A model generated the notes under the pieces. The model saw only the letters and a program-made list of their open reading frames with translations. It was not told the DNA's origin and searched no databases. This document shows positions 33,422 through 42,768 of a stretch of DNA of 64,000 nucleotides, piece after piece (position 1 is the first letter of the stretch; each line of letters begins with the position of its first letter). The position numbers and the translations under genes were made by a program. This DNA comes from Enterobacter soli ATCC BAA-2102 (GTDB lineage Bacteria; Pseudomonadota; Gammaproteobacteria; Enterobacterales; Enterobacteriaceae): NCBI RefSeq assembly GCF_001654845.1, contig NZ_LXES01000046.1, forward strand, positions 1 through 64,000, given 5' to 3'.

Positions 33422-36400
33422 ATGAGTAAACTGTTGGATCGCTTTCGTTATTTTAAACAAAAAGGCGACACCTTCGCCGATGGACACGGCCAGGTGTATA
33501 ACACCAACCGTGACTGGGAGGACAGCTACCGCCAGCGCTGGCAGTTCGACAAAATTGTGCGATCCACCCACGGCGTGAACTGCACCGGTTCCTGTAGCTG
33601 GAAGATCTATGTCAAAAACGGGTTAGTGACCTGGGAAACCCAGCAAACCGACTACCCCCGCACCCGCCCGGATTTACCGAACCACGAACCGCGCGGCTGC
33701 CCGCGTGGCGCAAGCTACTCCTGGTATCTGTACAGCGCCAACCGCCTGAAATACCCGCTGGTGCGCCGTAAGTTGATTGAACTATGGCGCGACGCGCTGG
33801 CGCAGCATAACGATCCGGTGCTGGCGTGGGACGCCATCCAGAGTGACCCGCAAAAGAGCCAGAGCTATAAGCAGGCGCGCGGGCGCGGCGGATTTATCCG
33901 CTCGAACTGGAAAGAGCTGAACCAGCTGATTGCTGCCGCCAACGTCTGGACCATCAAGAATTTTGGCCCGGATCGCGTGGCCGGTTTCTCGCCTATTCCG
34001 GCGATGTCGATGGTCTCTTACGCCGCCGGGACGCGCTATCTCTCTTTGTTAGGCGGAACCTGCCTGAGCTTCTATGACTGGTACTGCGATTTACCGCCGG
34101 CATCGCCGATGACCTGGGGCGAGCAGACCGACGTGCCGGAATCGGCCGACTGGTACAACTCCAGCTATATCATCGCCTGGGGCTCTAACGTGCCGCAGAC
34201 CCGCACGCCCGATGCCCACTTCTTTACCGAAGTGCGTTACAAAGGCACCAAAACCGTTGCCATTACACCTGATTTCTCTGAAGTGGCGAAGCTCAGTGAC
34301 CAGTGGCTGGCGCCAAAACAAGGCACTGACAGCGCGCTAGCCATGGCGATGGGCCATGTGATCCTCAAAGAATTCCATCTCAACAACCCAAGCGACTATT
34401 TCCTGAACTACTGTCGCCGTTATACGGACATGCCGATGCTGGTTCTGCTGGATGAGCGGGACGATGGCCATGTTGTTCCTGGTCGTATGCTGCGCGCTTC
34501 GGACCTGGCCGACGGGCTTGGCGAGGCCAATAACCCGGAATGGAAAACCATCGCCTTTGATATTGCCGGCAACCTGGTTGCGCCGAATGGCTCGATTGGT
34601 TTTCGCTGGGGTGAAAAAGGCAAATGGAACCTCGAACCGCTGGCGGCCGGTCATGAAACCGAGCTTACACTCTCTTTGCTGATCACCCACGACAGCATCG
34701 CCGATGTCGCCTTCCCCTATTTCGGTGGCAACGAGAACCCGCATTTCCGCAGCGTGAAGCAGGAACCGGTCCTGGTTCGCCGCGTGCCCAGCAAAACCCT
34801 GACGCTGGCCGATGGCAGCCAGAAACGCGTGGTCAGCGTTTATGATCTGGTACTGGCAAACTACGGGCTTGATCGCGGTCTGGAGGATACCAACGCAGCG
34901 AAAGATTACGCCGAAATCAAAGCCTACACCCCTGCCTGGGGCGCGCAGATTACGGGTGTACCGGCGTATCTGATTGAAAAAATTGCCCGTGAGTTTGCCG
35001 ACACGGCACACAAAACCCACGGCCGTTCGATGATCATCCTCGGCGCAGGCGTGAACCACTGGTATCACATGGACATGAACTACCGCGGGATGATCAATAT
35101 GCTGGTCTTCTGTGGTTGCGTCGGGCAAAGCGGCGGCGGCTGGTCGCACTACGTTGGCCAGGAAAAGTTGCGCCCGCAAACTGGCTGGCTGCCGCTGGCC
35201 TTCGCGCTGGACTGGAACCGCCCGCCGCGCCAGATGAACAGCACCTCGTATTTCTACAACCATGCCAGCCAGTGGCGCTACGAAAAACTGACTGCGCAGG
35301 AGCTGCTCTCCCCGCTGGCGGATGCCTCTAAATTCACCGGGCACCTGATCGACTTCAACGTGCGTGCAGAACGCATGGGCTGGCTGCCGTCTGCGCCACA
35401 GCTTAACCTCAATCCACTGCACATCAAGGCTCGCTCGGATGCCGCCGGGATGACGCCGCAGGAGTACACCGTGCAGGCGTTAAAATCGGGCGATATCCGT
35501 TTCGCCTGCGAACAACCCGACAACGGCAAAAACCACCCGCGCAACCTGTTTGTCTGGCGTTCGAACCTGCTTGGTTCATCCGGTAAAGGTCACGAGTACA
35601 TGCTCAAATACCTGCTGGGCACCGAAAGCGGGATTCAGGGCGAGGATTTAGGCTCAACCGATGACGTCAAACCCGAAGAGGTGGAATGGCAGACCAAAGC
35701 CATCGAAGGCAAGCTCGACCTGCTGGTGACGCTCGATTTCCGCATGTCGAGCACCTGCCTGTTCTCGGATATCGTCCTGCCGACCGCCACCTGGTATGAA
35801 AAAGACGACATGAATACCTCGGATATGCATCCGTTTATTCACCCACTTTCTGCGGCCGTTGACCCGGCATGGGAATCCCGTAGCGACTGGGAGATCTACA
35901 AAGGCATCGCCAAAGTTTTCTCTGAGGTGTGCGTCGGCCATTTGGGTACTGAAACGGACGTGGTGCTGCAACCGCTACAACACGACTCCCCGGCGGAGCT
36001 GTCGCAGCCGTTTGATATCCAGGACTGGCGCAAAGGCGAGTGTGATTTGATCCCCGGTAAAACCGCTCCGAGTATTGCGGTGGTGGAACGAAACTACCCC
36101 GAAACGTATGAACGTTTCACGGCACTCGGCCCGCTGATGGATAAGCTTGGCAACGGTGGGAAAGGCATTTCGTGGAACACGCAAAACGAGGTCGATTTCC
36201 TCGGCAAACTGAACTACGTCAAGCTTGACGGCCCGGCAAAAGGTCGTCCACTAATTGAAACGGCGATTGATGCGTCCGAAGTGATCCTCGCCCTGGCACC
36301 TGAAACCAATGGCCAGGTGGCGGTAAAAGCCTGGGAAGCGCTCGGGCAACTGACCGGGCGCGATCACACTCACCTGGCTATCAACAAAGAAGACGAGAAA

Positions 36401-37162
36401 ATTCGCTTCCGTGATATCCAGGCCCAGCCGCGCAAAATCATCTCCAGCCCGACGTGGTCAGGGCTTGAGAGTGAGCATGTCTCCTACAATGCCGGGTACA
36501 CCAACGTGCATGAGCTGATCCCGTGGCGGACGATTTCCGGGCGCCAGCAGTTGTACCAGGATCACGCCTGGATGCGTGCGTTTGGCGAGAGTCTGGTGGC
36601 CTATCGTCCGCCGATTGATACCCGCAGCGTCACCCATATGCGGGAAATCCCGCCGAACGGCTTCCCGGAGAAAGCGCTGAACTTCCTCACACCGCACCAG
36701 AAATGGGGCATTCACTCCACCTACAGCGAAAACCTGCTGATGCAGACCCTGTCGCGCGGTGGGCCGATTGTCTGGATAAGCGAAGCGGACGCCAAAGAGT
36801 TAGGCATTGAGGATAACGACTGGATCGAAGCCTTCAACGCCAACGGCGCCCTCACCGCCCGCGCGGTGGTCAGCCAGCGTGTGCCGCCGGGCATGACCAT
36901 GATGTACCACGCTCAGGAGCGCATCCTGAACATTCCGGGTTCAGAAGTGACCGGGCGCCGTGGCGGCATTCATAACTCCGTCACCCGCATCTGCCCGAAA
37001 CCGACGCACATGATCGGCGGTTACGCACAGCTGGCGTACAGCTTCAACTATTACGGTACCGTCGGCTCCAACCGCGACGAATTCATCATGATCCGCAAAA
37101 TGAAAAACATTAACTGGCTGGATGGCGAAGGTCGGGATCAGGTACAGGAGGCGAAAAAATGA
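33422..37162 (+). CDS. narZ: Nitrate reductase Z alpha (molybdenum) subunit
   Basis: A 1246-residue cytoplasmic molybdopterin catalytic subunit, the same length as E. coli NarZ. The FS0 cluster ligands are in HGVNCTGSCSW (His and Cys) with a further Cys in PRGCPRGASYSW. The conserved Asp region SFYDWYCDLPPASP coordinates molybdenum. AGGAGAAATGTC precedes the ATG. It overlaps narY by ATGA. In E. coli this second nitrate reductase is expressed at low level and under RpoS control rather than nitrate induction. Confidence 0.96.
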   Translation: MSKLLDRFRYFKQKGDTFADGHGQVYNTNRDWEDSYRQRWQFDKIVRSTHGVNCTGSCSWKIYVKNGLVTWETQQTDYPRTRPDLPNHEPRGCPRGASYSWYLYSANRLKYPLVRRKLIELWRDALAQHNDPVLAWDAIQSDPQKSQSYKQARGRGGFIRSNWKELNQLIAAANVWTIKNFGPDRVAGFSPIPAMSMVSYAAGTRYLSLLGGTCLSFYDWYCDLPPASPMTWGEQTDVPESADWYNSSYIIAWGSNVPQTRTPDAHFFTEVRYKGTKTVAITPDFSEVAKLSDQWLAPKQGTDSALAMAMGHVILKEFHLNNPSDYFLNYCRRYTDMPMLVLLDERDDGHVVPGRMLRASDLADGLGEANNPEWKTIAFDIAGNLVAPNGSIGFRWGEKGKWNLEPLAAGHETELTLSLLITHDSIADVAFPYFGGNENPHFRSVKQEPVLVRRVPSKTLTLADGSQKRVVSVYDLVLANYGLDRGLEDTNAAKDYAEIKAYTPAWGAQITGVPAYLIEKIAREFADTAHKTHGRSMIILGAGVNHWYHMDMNYRGMINMLVFCGCVGQSGGGWSHYVGQEKLRPQTGWLPLAFALDWNRPPRQMNSTSYFYNHASQWRYEKLTAQELLSPLADASKFTGHLIDFNVRAERMGWLPSAPQLNLNPLHIKARSDAAGMTPQEYTVQALKSGDIRFACEQPDNGKNHPRNLFVWRSNLLGSSGKGHEYMLKYLLGTESGIQGEDLGSTDDVKPEEVEWQTKAIEGKLDLLVTLDFRMSSTCLFSDIVLPTATWYEKDDMNTSDMHPFIHPLSAAVDPAWESRSDWEIYKGIAKVFSEVCVGHLGTETDVVLQPLQHDSPAELSQPFDIQDWRKGECDLIPGKTAPSIAVVERNYPETYERFTALGPLMDKLGNGGKGISWNTQNEVDFLGKLNYVKLDGPAKGRPLIETAIDASEVILALAPETNGQVAVKAWEALGQLTGRDHTHLAINKEDEKIRFRDIQAQPRKIISSPTWSGLESEHVSYNAGYTNVHELIPWRTISGRQQLYQDHAWMRAFGESLVAYRPPIDTRSVTHMREIPPNGFPEKALNFLTPHQKWGIHSTYSENLLMQTLSRGGPIVWISEADAKELGIEDNDWIEAFNANGALTARAVVSQRVPPGMTMMYHAQERILNIPGSEVTGRRGGIHNSVTRICPKPTHMIGGYAQLAYSFNYYGTVGSNRDEFIMIRKMKNINWLDGEGRDQVQEAKK

Positions 37163-38703
37163 AAATACGCTCACAGGTTGGAATGGTACTGAATCTCGAT
37201 AAATGCATTGGCTGTCACACCTGCTCGGTCACCTGTAAGAACGTCTGGACCGGGCGTGAAGGCATGGAATATGCGTGGTTCAACAACGTCGAAACTAAGC
37301 CGGGTATCGGCTACCCGAAAAACTGGGAAGACCAGGAGGAGTGGCAAGGCGGTTGGGTGCGCGGCATTACCGGTAAGCTAACACCACGCCTCGGTAGCCG
37401 CGTGGGCGTGCTGTCAAAAATCTTCGCCAACCCGTCCCTGCCGGGTATCGACGATTATTACGAACCCTTCACCTTCGACTATCAGGATCTGCACCGCGCG
37501 CCGGAGGGCGACCACCTGCCCACCGCCCGCCCGCGTTCGCTGATTAGCGGTAAACGGATGGACAAAATCGTTGGCGGCCCGAACTGGGAGGAGCTGCTCG
37601 GCGGCGAGTTCGAAAAACGCGCCCGTGACCGCAACTTCCAGAAAATTCAAAAAGAGATGTACGGCCAGTTTGAAAACACCTTCATGATGTATCTGCCGCG
37701 CCTGTGCGAACACTGCCTCAACCCGAGCTGTGTTGCCACCTGCCCAAGCGGTGCCATCTACAAGCGTGAAGAGGACGGCATTGTACTGATCGACCAGGAC
37801 AAGTGCCGCGGCTGGCGCATGTGCATCAGCGGTTGCCCGTACAAAAAAATCTACTTCAACTGGAAGAGTGGCAAGTCCGAAAAATGCATTTTCTGTTATC
37901 CACGCATTGAATCCGGCCAGCCGACCGTCTGCTCGGAAACCTGCGTCGGGCGTATTCGTTACCTTGGTGTACTGTTGTATGACGCAGACCGCATCGAAGA
38001 AGCAGCGAGCACCGAGCATGAAACGGATCTCTACGAACGCCAGTGCGACGTGTTCCTCAACCCGCACGATCCGGCGGTGATCGAAGAAGCGCTGAAACAA
38101 GGCATTCCGGCAAACGTGATTGACGCCGCGCAAAAGTCCCCTGTCTATAAAATGGCGATGGACTGGAAGCTGGCTCTGCCGCTGCACCCGGAATATCGCA
38201 CCCTGCCAATGGTCTGGTACGTGCCGCCGTTGTCACCCATCCAGTCTTACGCCGACGCGGGCGGCCTGCCGATGAACGACGGCGTGCTTCCTGCGGTAGA
38301 AAACCTGCGTATTCCGGTGCAGTACCTGGCGAATATGCTCAGCGCAGGCGATACCGGCCCGGTGCTGCGCGCCCTGAAACGCATGATGGCAATGCGCCAT
38401 TACAAACGCTCCCAGACCGTTGAGGGCGTGACCGACACCCGCGCCATCGAGGAAGTGGGCCTGAGCGTGGAACAGGTTGAGGAGATGTACCGCTACCTGG
38501 CGATTGCCAACTACGAAGATCGCTTTGTGATCCCAACCAGCCACCGCGAAATGGCGCAGGACGCCTTCCCGGAGAAAAACGGCTGCGGCTTTACCTTTGG
38601 CGACGGCTGCCACGGCTCCGACACCAAATTCAACCTCTTCAACAGCCACCGTATTGATGCCATCAACATCTCCGAGGTGCGCGAACATGGGGAGGGAGAA
38701 TAA
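37159..38703 (+). CDS. narY: Nitrate reductase Z beta (iron-sulfur) subunit
   Basis: A 514-residue electron-transfer subunit. Four cysteine clusters are present: CIGCHTCSVTC, CEHCLNPSCVATC, CRGWRMCISGC and CIFCYPRIESGQPTVCSETC. In the third the usual Cys is Trp, the known feature that makes it a [3Fe-4S] centre in NarH/NarY. It connects haem b in NarV to NarZ. Length equals that of E. coli NarY. Confidence 0.96.
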   Translation: MKIRSQVGMVLNLDKCIGCHTCSVTCKNVWTGREGMEYAWFNNVETKPGIGYPKNWEDQEEWQGGWVRGITGKLTPRLGSRVGVLSKIFANPSLPGIDDYYEPFTFDYQDLHRAPEGDHLPTARPRSLISGKRMDKIVGGPNWEELLGGEFEKRARDRNFQKIQKEMYGQFENTFMMYLPRLCEHCLNPSCVATCPSGAIYKREEDGIVLIDQDKCRGWRMCISGCPYKKIYFNWKSGKSEKCIFCYPRIESGQPTVCSETCVGRIRYLGVLLYDADRIEEAASTEHETDLYERQCDVFLNPHDPAVIEEALKQGIPANVIDAAQKSPVYKMAMDWKLALPLHPEYRTLPMVWYVPPLSPIQSYADAGGLPMNDGVLPAVENLRIPVQYLANMLSAGDTGPVLRALKRMMAMRHYKRSQTVEGVTDTRAIEEVGLSVEQVEEMYRYLAIANYEDRFVIPTSHREMAQDAFPEKNGCGFTFGDGCHGSDTKFNLFNSHRIDAINISEVREHGEGE

Positions 38704-39398
38704 TGCAGATCCTCAAAATCATCGCGCTGCTGATCGAATACCCCGATGACGCGCTGTGGGAGAGCCGTGATGAGGCGCTTTCGCTGATTGCGCAGGATGC
38801 GCCCGTGCTGCTGCCGTTTGCCCGGCAGCACCTGGGAGCAACCCTGCTGGATAAACAGGCTGAGTGGTGCGAAGTGTTCGAGCGTGGCCGCGCAACATCC
38901 CTGCTTTTGTTTGAACATGTTCATGCGGAATCTCGCGATCGCGGCCAGGCAATGGTTGATCTCATGGGGCAGTATGAGAAAGCCGGGCTTCAACTGGACT
39001 GTCGCGAGCTGCCGGACTATCTGCCGCTGTATCTGGAATACCTCAGCATCGTCACCGATAACGAGGCACGCGAAGGGTTGCAAAACGTTGCGCCAATTTT
39101 GGCGCTGATAGGCGGACGCCTGAAACAGCGCGGTGTGGCGCATTATCAGCTGTTTGACGCCCTGCTGTCGCTTGCCGGCAGCCGCCTTACCAGCGACAGT
39201 GTGGCAAAACAGGTTTCCGGTGAAAAACGGGATGACACCCGTCAGGCGCTGGATGCGGTCTGGGAAGAGGAACAGGTCAAGTTTATTGAGGACAACGCCA
39301 CATCGTGCGACAGCTCGCCGATGCAGCAATATCAACGACGCTTTAGCCAGGACGTCGCCCCGCAGTATGTCGACGTCAGCGCCGGAGGCCAAAAATGA
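38703..39398 (+). CDS. narW: Nitrate reductase Z assembly chaperone
   Basis: A 231-residue cytoplasmic all-helical chaperone of the NarJ/NarW family that guides molybdenum cofactor insertion and membrane attachment of NarZY. Family segments are IALLIEYPDDALWE near the start and YLPLYLEYLS in the middle. It begins within the narY stop (TAATG) and overlaps narV by ATGA. Confidence 0.93.
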   Translation: MQILKIIALLIEYPDDALWESRDEALSLIAQDAPVLLPFARQHLGATLLDKQAEWCEVFERGRATSLLLFEHVHAESRDRGQAMVDLMGQYEKAGLQLDCRELPDYLPLYLEYLSIVTDNEAREGLQNVAPILALIGGRLKQRGVAHYQLFDALLSLAGSRLTSDSVAKQVSGEKRDDTRQALDAVWEEEQVKFIEDNATSCDSSPMQQYQRRFSQDVAPQYVDVSAGGQK

Positions 39399-40075
39399 TC
39401 CAGTATCTGAACGTCTTTTTCTACGATATCTACCCTTACCTGTGCGGCACGGTTTTTCTGGTAGGAAGCTGGCTGCGCTACGACTACGGGCAGTACACCT
39501 GGCGAGCCTCATCGAGTCAGATGCTGGACAAACGCGGGATGGTGCTGTGGTCGAACTTATTCCATATCGGCATTCTGGGGATCTTCTTCGGCCATCTGTT
39601 CGGGATGCTGACGCCGCACTGGGTTTATTCCTGGTTCCTGCCGATGTCGCAAAAGCAGCTGATGGCGATGATTGCCGGTGGCGTGTGCGGTGTGCTGACG
39701 CTGGTAGGCGGCGCGGGTCTGCTGGTGCGGCGTCTGACCAATCCGCGTATCCGGGCGACATCATCCACTGCCGATATCCTGATCCTCTGCGTGCTGCTGG
39801 TGCAGTGTATTCTTGGTCTGACCACGATCCCGTTCTCCGCTCAACACCCGGACGGCAGTGAAATGCTGAAACTGGTGGACTGGGCGCAGGCGGTCGTCAC
39901 CTTCCGCGGTGGTGCATCTGCGCATCTTGATGGCGTGGCGTTTATCTTCCGCGTTCATCTGGTGCTGGGGATGACCATCTTCCTGCTGTTCCCGTTCACG
40001 CGTCTGGTACACGTGTGGAGCGCTCCGGTGGAGTATCTGACGCGCAGGTATCAGGTGGTCCGATCCCGACGTTGA
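39395..40075 (+). CDS. narV: Nitrate reductase Z gamma (dihaem cytochrome b) subunit
   Basis: A 226-residue inner-membrane cytochrome with five helices that oxidises quinol. Haem-ligand histidines appear in LFHIGILGIFFGHLFG and in the C-terminal FRVHLVLGMTIF and TRLVHVWSAP. Length equals that of E. coli NarV. It is the last gene of the operon, followed at once by a REP pair. Confidence 0.95.
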   Translation: MIQYLNVFFYDIYPYLCGTVFLVGSWLRYDYGQYTWRASSSQMLDKRGMVLWSNLFHIGILGIFFGHLFGMLTPHWVYSWFLPMSQKQLMAMIAGGVCGVLTLVGGAGLLVRRLTNPRIRATSSTADILILCVLLVQCILGLTTIPFSAQHPDGSEMLKLVDWAQAVVTFRGGASAHLDGVAFIFRVHLVLGMTIFLLFPFTRLVHVWSAPVEYLTRRYQVVRSRR

Positions 40076-40077
40076 TG

Positions 40078-40158
40078 GTGCCGGGTGGCGGCTGCGCCTT
40101 ACCCGGCCTACGTTCAGGGGTTTTCCAGGCCCGGTAAGCGTTAGCGCCACCGGGCTAT
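40078..40158. repeat. BIME: two inverted REP elements after narV
   Basis: Two REP-type units in opposite orientation (about 40078-40111 and 40128-40157) carry the GCCGGGTGGCG...GCCTTACCCGGCCTAC and GGCCCGGTAAGCG...CCACCGGGC motifs. They lie between the converging narV and nhoA genes, where such elements usually stabilise 3' ends or limit read-through. Confidence 0.85.
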
Positions 40159-41000
40159 TTCCCGGCCTGCGGATGTGTTTCAAACCCGGCCATTACCGCC
40201 GTCAGTTCTGCCAGCGAAAAACCGTGTTTCGGATCGTCAACACCCAGGCCAAACCGTTCTGCCATCAACGCATACAGTGCTTCTGCATCCGCTAAATGGA
40301 TCTGCTCTTCCACATGTCCGTTCTGCCAGTGGGTAAAGTTAAAGTTGGTCAGCGTCAGTTTCCCGCCGTCCGGCAGATGGCGACACATCAGCAGGTGATG
40401 GCGGAAATGCGATTGTGGCCAGTGCGCTGACCAGAAATTCCCCATGACATAATCACTGAAATACTGCGCCGTCAGGTCAAAATGGTACATCGACTGCCAG
40501 TGCTCGTGATGGCGGAACTGGAGCACCCAGTCGTTGCCTTCACTGAGCAGCCGATACAGCCCGTGCGGCGTGGCTTGCTCTTCATTGGCAATTAAGCGAA
40601 TCGGTGCCGTCAGCGTCTGCCCGCCAAAACCTACGTCAGCAATCCAGCGCTCGCCGTTCAGCTCAACCAGCAGCAGACGGTGCGTGCGCGGCGGCATTTG
40701 CGGCGGATTAGATAGCACCACGCGACCCAGTACGCTGCGCACCGTAAAGCCGATTTCACGCAATACGCGCTCGAACAGGCCGTTTTGCTCAAAGCAGTAA
40801 CCGCCGCGGCGCGCCGTCACCAGCTTGTCGACCAGGCACTGATCCTCAAGATGGATTTCACGTGGCAGCACGACGTCGATATTTTCAAACGGGATGGTGC
40901 AGTTATGCTGCAAATGCAGCGCACGCAGGGTGTCGATATCAACCGATACAGGCTGTTGCCAGCCTGTTCGCGCAAAATATGCACTCAGAAATGGAGACAT
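40155..41000 (-). CDS. nhoA: Arylamine N-acetyltransferase / N-hydroxyarylamine O-acetyltransferase
   Basis: A 281-residue cytoplasmic acetyl-CoA-dependent enzyme that acetylates arylamines and activates N-hydroxyarylamines. The Cys-His-Asp triad is visible in RRGGYCFEQN, RTHRLLLVE and WIADVGFGG. ATG 41000 yields the E. coli NhoA length; the 37-codon upstream extension is rejected. The position next to narV matches E. coli. Confidence 0.93.
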   Translation of the reverse strand: MSPFLSAYFARTGWQQPVSVDIDTLRALHLQHNCTIPFENIDVVLPREIHLEDQCLVDKLVTARRGGYCFEQNGLFERVLREIGFTVRSVLGRVVLSNPPQMPPRTHRLLLVELNGERWIADVGFGGQTLTAPIRLIANEEQATPHGLYRLLSEGNDWVLQFRHHEHWQSMYHFDLTAQYFSDYVMGNFWSAHWPQSHFRHHLLMCRHLPDGGKLTLTNFNFTHWQNGHVEEQIHLADAEALYALMAERFGLGVDDPKHGFSLAELTAVMAGFETHPQAGK

Positions 41001-41073
41001 GTCAGAGGTTCCTTGGTCAGTGATTCCCTGTTTATAAACTATTTTTGTCTGCCCACTGGTGCAAAAGTGCTTT

Positions 41074-42729
41074 TTATCTTTGGCTATTGCGCTGCATGAT
41101 GCCAAGCGCACTCAGCATCAAAATCAGCCCGGTGATCAGCGTCATCGTTGCCATAGCCATTCCTTGTCCGACTGAGCCCTGTTCGAACTGCCGCCAGATA
41201 AAGACCGACACCGTCTGCGTTCCCGCAGGCGCGAGTAATAACGATGTCACCAGCTCACGCGAGGCGATAGCGAACACCATCAGCATCGCCGCCAGCAGCG
41301 CAGGCGACACCAGCGGCATCACGATAAAACGTAACGCCTGAAACGCCGACGCCCCGTGTACCCGCGCAGCAGGCTCCAGATTGCCGCCAAGCTGGCGTAA
41401 GGCACTGCCCACATAACGCACCGGCCACGGCAGGAGCAAACAACAGTACGACAGGAGTAAGATAACCCAGGTGTTATAGGGAGAAACGGGCCAGAAGCGC
41501 TGATTCCACAGAAGGATAAGCCCGACCCCCACCACAATCCCCGGCAGCGCAGCAGGCATCAGCGACAGCGCATCCAGCGCCGCGCGCCCTTTTATCTTCT
41601 GCACAACCACCAGCCAGGATGCCAGCAATCCCAACATCCCTGTGATACAGGCGGCACCCAACGCCAGCGACAGACTGGTGCCCAGCGCAGAAAGCGCGTC
41701 ACCCTGCTGGCTAAACAGTGCCACATAATGTGACATTGTCACGTTAGACCACATCACCCCGCCGGACAACGTTCCTAATACACCGGATAATGCCATCGAC
41801 GCGCCCGGCAGGATCACTGCAATACCACCCACAAGCGCCATCAACACCACTATCGGCAGCGTAAATACGCCCGCGTTCGCCCCGCTATTTTCCGTTGGTT
41901 TGCCGGTCACGCTGATGACATCATGGTGTCCGGTCAGCTTTTTCTGTAACCCCCACGCCGACAGGGCGATAACCACCAGCACCACAGAAAGCATCGACGC
42001 CCCGGAGAGATCCACTGGCCAGTCTGCCAGTTTCTTTTCGATATCCGTGGTTAGCATCAGCACGCCCGCGCGGGTACCCAGAGCCGCAGGCACGCCAAAC
42101 TCTTCAATGGCCAGGGTAAACGCCAGCAGCATTCCTGCCGCCAGCGCCGGTGACAACATCGGCAAGGTGATATGCCAGAATGCTCTGGCGGCACTCGCGC
42201 CATGAACGCGGGCTACCAGCGCCAGACGCTGCCCGCTCGCCAGCAGGCTGCGCGACACCGCAAAATAGACCACCGGGAAAATATTCAGCGCCATCACCAG
42301 CACAATGCCGGTTTTACTGAACAGCACATCGTTGAGATTGATGCCGGTTATCTGCTGGAGATAGCCGTTGGTTTGCAATACCAGCATCCACGACAGCGCC
42401 GCAATATAGGGTGGCGTTAAGAACGGGATCAGAAAAAGCAAATCCCACAGCCGTGGCGCAGGCAGGTTCAACAGCCCCCGCGCAACCCCAAGCGGAAAAC
42501 CGATTAAGGCACTCACCAGCGCAACGCCGATGGCAATCTGAAGCGTTCCGCCAAGCATCGCGGGCAGCTGTGGCTCAGCCAGCAGCGTGCGAACGCCACT
42601 AAAGGCACCGCTAAAGTCACCTGCGTTAAATTGAGGGAACACCGCCTGTAAGGCGATAAACGACAACGGAAACGCCACCAGGATAACCAGCAGCGTCAGT
42701 GTCATCGCAGACAAGAGTCGTTGATTCAC
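41074..42729 (-). CDS. Iron-type ABC transporter permease (two fused permease domains, FbpB-like)
   Basis: A 551-residue inner-membrane protein with about 12 helices made of two permease halves. Each half has an EAA-type loop (ALVARVHGASAARAFWHITLPML and NLEPAARVHGASAFQALRFIVMPLV), as in FbpB/SfuB. It is the last gene of a three-gene operon after the ATPase and binding protein, and a strong hairpin sits just before it. Confidence 0.87.
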   Translation of the reverse strand: MNQRLLSAMTLTLLVILVAFPLSFIALQAVFPQFNAGDFSGAFSGVRTLLAEPQLPAMLGGTLQIAIGVALVSALIGFPLGVARGLLNLPAPRLWDLLFLIPFLTPPYIAALSWMLVLQTNGYLQQITGINLNDVLFSKTGIVLVMALNIFPVVYFAVSRSLLASGQRLALVARVHGASAARAFWHITLPMLSPALAAGMLLAFTLAIEEFGVPAALGTRAGVLMLTTDIEKKLADWPVDLSGASMLSVVLVVIALSAWGLQKKLTGHHDVISVTGKPTENSGANAGVFTLPIVVLMALVGGIAVILPGASMALSGVLGTLSGGVMWSNVTMSHYVALFSQQGDALSALGTSLSLALGAACITGMLGLLASWLVVVQKIKGRAALDALSLMPAALPGIVVGVGLILLWNQRFWPVSPYNTWVILLLSYCCLLLPWPVRYVGSALRQLGGNLEPAARVHGASAFQALRFIVMPLVSPALLAAMLMVFAIASRELVTSLLLAPAGTQTVSVFIWRQFEQGSVGQGMAMATMTLITGLILMLSALGIMQRNSQR

Positions 42730-42743
42730 GAGAGGTTCCTGAA

Positions 42744-42761
42744 GACGGGGTTGCCCCCGTC
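42744..42761 (-). promoter_or_regulatory. Intra-operon hairpin between binding protein and permease
   Basis: GACGGGG and CCCCGTC form a 7-bp stem around TTGC, between the binding-protein stop and the permease start. It could end or protect part of the transcript so that more binding protein than permease is made. Confidence 0.55.
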
Positions 42762-42768
42762 AGGTGGA

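Noticed and set aside
37801..37860. Missing cysteine in the third cluster of NarY (CRGWRMC).
   Set aside because: The tryptophan is a constant feature of NarH/NarY and creates the [3Fe-4S] centre.
40078..40158. Inverted repeats after narV considered as an insertion-sequence end or attachment site.
   Set aside because: Sequence and position are those of a REP pair (BIME); there is no transposase or target duplication.
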